From Phytoactinopolyspora mesophila (GTDB lineage Bacteria; Actinomycetota; Actinomycetes; Jiangellales; Jiangellaceae): a DNA stretch of 64,000 bases. The stretch spans positions 248,001-312,000 of the forward strand of contig NZ_WLZY01000001.1 of the NCBI RefSeq assembly GCF_010122465.1, read 5' to 3'. Both the position numbers and the translations under genes were made by a program. The notes below the pieces were generated by a model. The model searched no databases. It was not told the DNA's origin and was given only the letters and a program-made list of their open reading frames with translations. Positions within the stretch are counted from its first letter, which is position 1. Each line of letters opens with the position of its first letter. Of this stretch, positions 58,458 to 64,000 are shown piece by piece.

Positions 58458-59975
58458 ATGGACGGGGCAACGCCGCTCCTGGAGGTTTCCGGGGCCACTG
58501 TGCGTTTCGGGGCCGAGACGGCTCTCGACGGGGTCGACTTCCGGTTGTTCCCCGGCGAGGTGCACTCGGTGATGGGCGAGAACGGGGCCGGCAAGTCGAC
58601 GTTGATCAAGGCAGTCACAGGCGCCTTGCCGATGGATGCGGGCGTCTTGCGTATCGACGGCCGGACCACGCGGTTCGCCGCACCCCACGATGCACAGCAC
58701 GCCGGTGTCCGTACCGTCTATCAAGAGATCGACCTGCTGCCCAACGTTTCGGTTGCCGAGAACATCATGCTCGGACGTGAGCCTCGCCGGTTCGGCATGA
58801 TCGATTGGCCCAAGACGCGGCAGATCGCCACATCTGCCCTCGGCGAGCTCGGGCTCGACGTCGATCCCGCCTCGAAGCTGGGCATGCACTCGCTCGCCGT
58901 CCAGCAGATCGTCGCGATCGCCCGCGCGATCTCGACGGACCTCAAGGTCCTTGTGCTCGACGAACCGACATCAAGCCTCGACCTTGACGAGGTCGCGGAG
59001 CTTTTCCGGGTGATCCGCGAACTGAAACTCAAAGGCGTCGCCATCCTGTTCGTCTCGCATTTCCTCGATCAGGTCTACGAAATCTGCGACCGGGTGACGG
59101 TGCTGCGCGACGGCAGGCTGGTTGGGGAGTACCTGACCCAAGAGGTGCTGCGCATCGACCTCGTCCAGGCGATGCTCGGACGCAGTGCCGCGTCGCTTTC
59201 TTCGATACCCCGTACAGACTCACCGGACGACGAGGTCGCACCGTACCTCAGCGCACGAGGCGTCACGTCGAACCCGGGTATCGAGGACGCCGACGTGGAT
59301 CTCCGGGAAGGCGAAGTGCTTGGTGTGGCCGGGCTGTTGGGCTCCGGGCGTACCCGGCTGGCCCGCGCCATCACCGGTGTCGACCGGCTCGACGCGGGCA
59401 TCATCCGCATCTCGGGAAACCCGCACCACCCGCACGGACCGCACGAAGCGATGTCGCTAGGCGTCGTATACTCCTCGGAAGACCGCCGCGCCGAAGGGAT
59501 CGTCGACGCGCTCAGCGTCCGGGAGAACATCGTGCTCGCCCTGCAGGCCGACCGGGGGATTCTGCACCGCATCTCCTCGGCTCGGCAACGCGAACTCGCG
59601 GCCAGCTGGATCGAAGCTCTCGATATCCGGCCTCCCGATATGGAACGTCCGGCCGGGACGCTGTCCGGCGGCAACCAGCAGAAGGTTCTCCTCGCCCGGT
59701 TGCTTGCGTTGTCGCCCAGAGTGCTCGTGCTCGACGAGCCCACGCGGGGCATCGACGTCGGCGCGAAGGTCGAGATCCAGAATCTCGTGGGTGATCTCGC
59801 GGGCAACGGCCTCTCGGTGATGTTCATCTCCGCTGAACTGGAGGAAGTACTGCGTGTGGGCAATCGCGTCGCCATCCTCCGGGACGGGCGCATCGTCGAC
59901 ACCGTGCGGTCCGACGACCTCACGGCCGATTCACTGCTGGCGATGGTGGCGCACCCGGATGGTGCCGATGAGTGA
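58458..59975 (+). CDS. Second sugar ABC ATPase with two ABC domains (YtfR type)
   Basis: The 505-residue protein has GENGAGKST, VLDEPTSSLDLDE, SHFLDQVYEICD, then GVAGLLGSGRTRLARA, LSGGNQQKVLLARLL and LDEPTRGIDVGAKVE. It is clearly a paralogue of the ATPase at 54743, sharing the SHFLDQVYEI and 'MFISAELEEVLR' motifs. All ATP-site residues look intact. One such double-ABC chain suffices for a transporter, so two in one operon is unusual; they may form a heterodimer or serve different permeases. ATG 58458 is chosen; a TTG at 58431 is in frame. Confidence 0.9.
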   Translation: MDGATPLLEVSGATVRFGAETALDGVDFRLFPGEVHSVMGENGAGKSTLIKAVTGALPMDAGVLRIDGRTTRFAAPHDAQHAGVRTVYQEIDLLPNVSVAENIMLGREPRRFGMIDWPKTRQIATSALGELGLDVDPASKLGMHSLAVQQIVAIARAISTDLKVLVLDEPTSSLDLDEVAELFRVIRELKLKGVAILFVSHFLDQVYEICDRVTVLRDGRLVGEYLTQEVLRIDLVQAMLGRSAASLSSIPRTDSPDDEVAPYLSARGVTSNPGIEDADVDLREGEVLGVAGLLGSGRTRLARAITGVDRLDAGIIRISGNPHHPHGPHEAMSLGVVYSSEDRRAEGIVDALSVRENIVLALQADRGILHRISSARQRELAASWIEALDIRPPDMERPAGTLSGGNQQKVLLARLLALSPRVLVLDEPTRGIDVGAKVEIQNLVGDLAGNGLSVMFISAELEEVLRVGNRVAILRDGRIVDTVRSDDLTADSLLAMVAHPDGADE

Positions 59976-59984
59976 GGCGCGGCA

Positions 59985-61052
59985 GTGAGCGCCGAGGAAG
60001 AGCCGACGAAGGCAGCGAACATCTTCGACGTCGCCCGGCTGGCCGGCGTTTCGCACCAGACCGTATCGCGGGTGATCAACAATCTGCCGAACGTCAGGCC
60101 AGCGACGCGTGCCAGGGTCGAGAAGGCGATCGCCCAGTTGCGATACAGTCCGTCTCCCGCGGCGCGTGCCCTGGTCACCCGGCGCACCCGCACCATCGGC
60201 CTGATCGTTCCCGCGGTTTCGGACTACGGTCCTACCTCCATCGCCATCCACTTCAACATCGCGGCCCGCGCCGCGCGATACAGCGTCGACACCGTCAGCG
60301 CCGTCGATGTCGATCCGGCCAGCACCCGGATGCTCGTCGAAGGCATGCTGCGCCGGCGGGTCGACGCGATCGTGCTCGTCGTGAACGACATGGCGGTTCT
60401 CGAGGTCGTGCACGCTCTCGACCTCAACATCCCGCTGGTCGCCGCCGCGGCGACGATGCGGCGCGATGCGCATCTTGTGTCGATCGACCAGTATCGTGGT
60501 GCGCGCTCCGCGGTGCGCCATCTCGCCGAACTCGGTCATACGCGAATCCTCCATATCGCTGGGCCCACTCGCGCTCCCGACACGATCGAGCGGATGCGCG
60601 GATGGCGTGACGAGCTGAGTGCTCGCCGGCTCGAAATCGTCGAGCCCGTCCACGGGGAGTGGACGGCAGCGAGCGCATACACGCTGGGACTCGAGCTCGA
60701 CATCCGACCGGATAGCGCGGTCTTCGTGGCGAACGATCACATGGCGATCGGTCTGCTCTCCGCGCTGCGTGAGCGCGACATTCGCGTTCCTGAGGACGTC
60801 AGCGTCGTCGGGTTCGACGACGTGCCCGAAGCCGGGTATCTCGTCCCCTCGCTGACGACGGTGCGCCAGGACTTCGCCGCACTCGGTGAGCTCATCATGC
60901 AGAAGGTGCTCATCTCCATCGAGGAACCCGACAGCGTCACCGAGGACACCCCTCTGGCCACGCGTCTCATCGTCCGGCAGTCGACTCGGGCCGTCGACCT
61001 GCCGGACAAGCCGGTCGATCCGCTCCTGCCCGCGCCTGCTAGGGGCGCCTAG
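59985..61052 (+). CDS. LacI-family regulator of the sugar importer
   Basis: The 355-residue protein has a canonical LacI helix-turn-helix (ANIFDVARLAGVSHQTVSRVINNLPNVRPATRARVEKAIAQLRYSPSPAARALVTRRTRTIG) and an effector domain (SIDQYRGARSAVRHLAELGHTRILHIAGP, VSVVGFDDVPEAGYLVPSLTTVRQDF). GTG 59985 starts nine bases after the second ATPase gene. It probably autoregulates the operon through the GTTAACAT sites at 53511 and 53542. Confidence 0.92.
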   Translation: MSAEEEPTKAANIFDVARLAGVSHQTVSRVINNLPNVRPATRARVEKAIAQLRYSPSPAARALVTRRTRTIGLIVPAVSDYGPTSIAIHFNIAARAARYSVDTVSAVDVDPASTRMLVEGMLRRRVDAIVLVVNDMAVLEVVHALDLNIPLVAAAATMRRDAHLVSIDQYRGARSAVRHLAELGHTRILHIAGPTRAPDTIERMRGWRDELSARRLEIVEPVHGEWTAASAYTLGLELDIRPDSAVFVANDHMAIGLLSALRERDIRVPEDVSVVGFDDVPEAGYLVPSLTTVRQDFAALGELIMQKVLISIEEPDSVTEDTPLATRLIVRQSTRAVDLPDKPVDPLLPAPARGA

Positions 61053-61134
61053 AACCAGTAGCGCGGCGGCGACGGCGGCAAGTGACCTTTTCACGCCCGC
61101 CGTGCAGCGTGCGCCTTCGTCGGATTTCGGTCGC

Positions 61135-61674
61135 CTAGCCGGACGTGCGCAGTGTGGCGTCCAAGGCGGCCATGAGCTGGGCGGCCCGACTGACGCCGGC
61201 CGGTGCGGGCGGGTATCTGTGTAGGACGCTGATCAAGGCAGGAGTGGCGCGCTGGTGGGCATATTCGATCATTTTGTCCCCGATGACGGGCTCTTCGCCA
61301 GCCACGATCTCGGCGATGCGTGCTGCGTTCGCTGCGGCGCGAAGAATGTGGGCCACTTGGTGGGCTTTGGCGATCGGGTGGAGGTAGGCGGCGGATGCAG
61401 CGTCTCCGGCGGCTTGCGCGGCCAGGCGGGAGACTTCGGTGGAGGCTTCTCTCGCGGCGCGATGCGCATCCATCGACGTGACGCGCTGGAGCTTGGTCCT
61501 GCGCGCACCGTTGACGAATTCCCAGGCAGCGTCGAGGGCGGCGCGTGGGCGAGGATCGTCGGGGTGGGCGTTCTCGAAGAGGGGGAGAACATCTTGTGCT
61601 GACTCGGCCGCGTAGCGGGCTACCTCTCGCAGCTCGTCATATGTCAGTTCGAAGTCGCCGGTCACGCTCGTCAC
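61135..61674 (-). CDS. Putative immunity protein (Imm5-like)
   Basis: The 179-residue all-helical protein reads ELTYDELREVARYAAESAQDVLPLFENAHPDDPRPRAALDAAWEFV, RRTKLQRVTSMDAHRAAREAS and AASAAYLHPIAKAHQVAHILRAAANAA. This is the pattern of the 'putative immunity protein' family (Imm5-like), whose members accompany polymorphic toxins. No toxin or ESX/Tc apparatus is nearby, so it is either an orphan immunity gene or unrelated in function. It precedes the DUF222 gene on the opposite strand. Confidence 0.75.
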   Translation of the reverse strand: MTSVTGDFELTYDELREVARYAAESAQDVLPLFENAHPDDPRPRAALDAAWEFVNGARRTKLQRVTSMDAHRAAREASTEVSRLAAQAAGDAASAAYLHPIAKAHQVAHILRAAANAARIAEIVAGEEPVIGDKMIEYAHQRATPALISVLHRYPPAPAGVSRAAQLMAALDATLRTSG

Positions 61675-61947
61675 ATTCCGATCATCTCACCGCCGGATGG
61701 AGCGAACAGCGGAAGCCCGCAGCCACCGGTGACGACGAAACCGTCGCCGCCCGACGATTCGCCGCCCGACGTGGCACCCCACGATTGGCTGTCGGTGCAG
61801 TCAGGTCCGCTTCCCGGGCCTGTCCCGTCAGGCTGGCCGCGGTGACGGCCTGTTCTCGCGGTTGAGGTTGGGTTTCTGTGTGTTTGAGGCGTGGGGCTTT
61901 GGTTTAGGTCGGTGACCTTGTCAGTGGCGACGGATAGGCTCGAACGT

Positions 61948-63663
61948 ATGTTCGATGATGGTGTTTCGGGTGATCGTCCACCCCATGTTTTGGCGGGGGT
62001 GCTGGACGCGGCTGAGGCTGTCTTCGACGAGGCCCTCGATGTAGATGCCTCGCTGGTGGGTGATGACGACCTGGTGGAGGTTCTCGCTCGGTGTCACGCG
62101 CTGGCTGCCCGCCAGGGCGAGCTGTTTCTCCGGGTGCTCGCCGAGGTCGACACTCGGGATCTCGGTCGCCGCCTCGGCGCGTCCTCCACGACCGCCTGGG
62201 TGCGTGATGCCCTGAACATCCGTCCCGGGGTGGCGAAGTCCTCGGTGGATCTGGCCCATCGGCTCACGCCCCCGGTCGAGGCTGACGACTACGCCGCCAC
62301 CCCCGACGCCGGCGCGCGGCGCGGGGCGATGCCGGCCACCCGTGCAGGCCTGGCTGCTGGGGAGGTGTCGCTGGACCACGCGACCGTGATCGCCAAAACC
62401 ATGGCCCAGCTGCCCACGGACATCAGCGCCGAGGACGCGGCCCGCGCTGAGGCCGATCTGGCCGCGTTCGCCACAGAGCACGACCCGGCCACGCTGCAGC
62501 GCCTGGCCACTCACCTGCTGCACGTGCTGTCCACCGACAGCCTCGAAAACCGTGAAGAACGTGCCCAGCGCAAACGCCGCCTGCGCCTCATCGACAATGG
62601 TGACGGCACTGTGCGCATCACCGGCCTACTGTCCACCGAGGGCGCCGCCACCGTGCGCACCGCTCTCGACCCGCTCGCAGCGCCCCAGCCCGGCGAGAAC
62701 GGCGAACGTGACCCCCGCGCACCCGACCAACGCCTCGCCGACGCACTCGTCGAGCTCTGCCAACGCCACCTGCAAGCCGGCACCCTGCCCACCAACCACG
62801 GCCACGCACCCCAGCTCCTCCTGCTCGCCGAACTGTCCACCCTGCTCGGCACCACCGGCACCGGTCCCGCCGCGGCGGCCTGCGCCCAGACAGATCCAAG
62901 CGGCGAGAACACTACCGAGGCCACATGCACCACCGGCGCCAGCTGCGCCGGCCAGCAGCACCGCAGCAACCAGGATCACCGGGACGACAAGAGCGACGGC
63001 CGCGGCAACGGTGACGGTATCCACACCGGTATCCCCGGCAGGCAACCCGAACCCGACCCGGGGTCTGCCGGCTGCGGTCACACCGCCCGTTCACCCAGAC
63101 CGGCGCGGCAATGGCTGCGAGATACGTGGGCCCAACGCTTCGGCGTCGCGCCGGCAGAACTCGGCTGGGGTGGCCCCATCTCCACCGAGACACTGCGGCG
63201 CATCACCTGCGACGCCAGCATCACCCCGGTGCTCGTGGGTCCACACGGTGTCCCCCTACGAGTCGGGCGCGCCGAGCGCATCGTCACGCCCGGCATCTGG
63301 ACCGCGCTCGTAGCCCGCGACCGCGGCTGCGCGTTCCCCACCTGTACCCGGCCACCGGCGTGGTGTCAGGCACACCACATCCGGCATTGGTCTGATGGTG
63401 GTGGTACCGATCTGGAGAACATGGTGCTGTTGTGTGCGCACCACCACCGGGTGATTCACCACGGCGGCTGGGACGTCCACATCGGACCGGACGGACACCC
63501 CGTGTTCGTGCCACCGCCCTGGATAGACCCAGACCGAACCCCCAGGCGCAACACCCGGCCCCGCCATGACCACCAGCCGCCGCCATCCGGTGAACACCCA
63601 GGCGAAAGCGACGGGCAACGCACTCGGCGACACCGAATGCGGCCACCACCACCGGACACCTGA
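61948..63663 (+). CDS. DUF222/HNH endonuclease-domain protein (13E12 repeat family)
   Basis: The 571-residue protein has an N-terminal DUF222 (ALAARQGELFLRVLAEVDTRDLGRRLGASSTTAWVRDALNIRPGVAKSSVDLAHRL and on). A variable linker and a C-terminal HNH nuclease follow: RDRGCAFPTCTRPPAWCQAHHIRHWSDGGGTDLENMVLLCAHHHRVIHHGGW. The Cys2-His motif and HH...N...H catalytic residues are intact. The family is abundant in actinobacterial genomes, often in many copies, with unknown role. The linker (about residues 280-370) is Asp/Gly/Thr-rich. ATG 61948 is chosen; 61891 and 61915 are in frame. Confidence 0.9.
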   Translation: MFDDGVSGDRPPHVLAGVLDAAEAVFDEALDVDASLVGDDDLVEVLARCHALAARQGELFLRVLAEVDTRDLGRRLGASSTTAWVRDALNIRPGVAKSSVDLAHRLTPPVEADDYAATPDAGARRGAMPATRAGLAAGEVSLDHATVIAKTMAQLPTDISAEDAARAEADLAAFATEHDPATLQRLATHLLHVLSTDSLENREERAQRKRRLRLIDNGDGTVRITGLLSTEGAATVRTALDPLAAPQPGENGERDPRAPDQRLADALVELCQRHLQAGTLPTNHGHAPQLLLLAELSTLLGTTGTGPAAAACAQTDPSGENTTEATCTTGASCAGQQHRSNQDHRDDKSDGRGNGDGIHTGIPGRQPEPDPGSAGCGHTARSPRPARQWLRDTWAQRFGVAPAELGWGGPISTETLRRITCDASITPVLVGPHGVPLRVGRAERIVTPGIWTALVARDRGCAFPTCTRPPAWCQAHHIRHWSDGGGTDLENMVLLCAHHHRVIHHGGWDVHIGPDGHPVFVPPPWIDPDRTPRRNTRPRHDHQPPPSGEHPGESDGQRTRRHRMRPPPPDT

Positions 63664-63712
63664 CACCTCAGCCCGTCCGTGTTCGGTCGGTGGGGGTGCT
63701 CGGCGGCCTTCT

Positions 63713-63988
63713 TCACGCATGGGTGTCGGCGGTGACGACACGGCGAACTGTACAGGCAAGCGATGCCGCTGCCAGTGCGGTGAGCATTAGGGCGATCGCG
63801 GCGGCACCGTGACCGGCGCCGCCGGCGATGGCTCGTCCGAGAATGGCGGCGGTGAGTGTGGACATGGTGGCGGTGGCGATCGCCTCGATCAGGATCTCCA
63901 AGGCGGCCGCCTTCGCGGGGGAGACGTCGTCCACTTCCTGGGGTATGTCGACGATGTGGTTGATCGTGTCGAGGTAGGTCAGTCCCAT
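63713..63988 (-). CDS. Small two-TM membrane protein
   Basis: The 91-residue protein begins MGLTYLDTINHIVDIPQEVD and has two hydrophobic segments (about residues 30-55 and 58-80: AATMSTLTAAILGRAIAGG, GAAAIALMLTALAAASLACTV). Function unknown. It ends 50 bp from the DUF222 gene, convergent with it. Confidence 0.55.
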   Translation of the reverse strand: MGLTYLDTINHIVDIPQEVDDVSPAKAAALEILIEAIATATMSTLTAAILGRAIAGGAGHGAAAIALMLTALAAASLACTVRRVVTADTHA

Positions 63989-64000
63989 TCCGACACTCGC

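Noticed and set aside
1-64000. CRISPR arrays or rRNA genes
   Set aside because: No series of regularly spaced near-identical 25-40-bp repeats with unique spacers and no conserved rRNA sequence was seen; the 23-bp array at 3690 has units and spacers too short.

Overview
The window is high-GC DNA with GTG and TTG starts, ATGA/GTGA-overlapping operons and Tat-type secretion signals. It carries a DUF222/HNH (13E12-type) protein, a [2Fe-2S] SoxR, a WXG100-like pair and many LacI/TetR/MerR/MarR regulators. This fits a free-living, saprophytic actinomycete chromosome; I cannot fix the genus from sequence alone.

Region 1-10.5 kb is an accessory 'graveyard'. It holds a PIN-toxin C-terminus, an intact ParDE module, and scraps of a large serine recombinase and of a conjugative VirB4/TraG-like ATPase. 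It also has a DUF4143 ATPase preceded by a 23-bp-period direct-repeat array, a frameshifted histidine kinase, three copies of a ~40-bp element, and a ~130-bp duplication of the 3' end of a metallo-hydrolase gene. Live genes among the debris are an IMPase-like protein, a methyltransferase, soxR divergent from an MBL-fold gene, and a lipoprotein. 10.5-15 kb carries a fatty-acid desaturase, a glycosyltransferase, a long near-perfect hairpin, and a MerR regulator with a truncated ACR3-like pump.

Region 15.2-26.4 kb is a polysaccharide or glycoside utilisation locus. A LacI regulator diverges from an ABC importer (binding protein plus two permeases, no ATPase), a Tat-exported beta-helix protein, an alpha/beta-hydrolase (acetylxylan-esterase-like) and a frameshifted DUF4838 protein. 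26.5-28.2 kb encodes a small WXG100-like protein and a larger partner with no ESX machinery nearby. 28.4-39.0 kb is a sugar or polyol catabolic locus. ALDH and MarR diverge from a split transketolase, a zinc dehydrogenase, an RbsACB-type importer, an SDR and a sugar epimerase/isomerase. No kinase is present, and a palindromic operator sits in the divergent promoter.

Region 39-45 kb has a PGRP amidase and two TetR-controlled redox cassettes with clear palindromic operators. 44.3-49 kb holds a helicase relic, two DUF2795-like genes each preceded by the same dyad, a MerR gene overlapping a peptide-chain release factor 3 gene, and a broken MauE/DoxX-like membrane gene. 49.5-53.1 kb is an ABC exporter with a two-component system whose kinase is frameshifted. 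53.6-61.1 kb is a YtfQ-R-T-YjfF-like sugar importer operon with an extra second double-ABC ATPase and a LacI regulator. The window ends with an orphan immunity-like gene, a DUF222/HNH gene and a small membrane protein.
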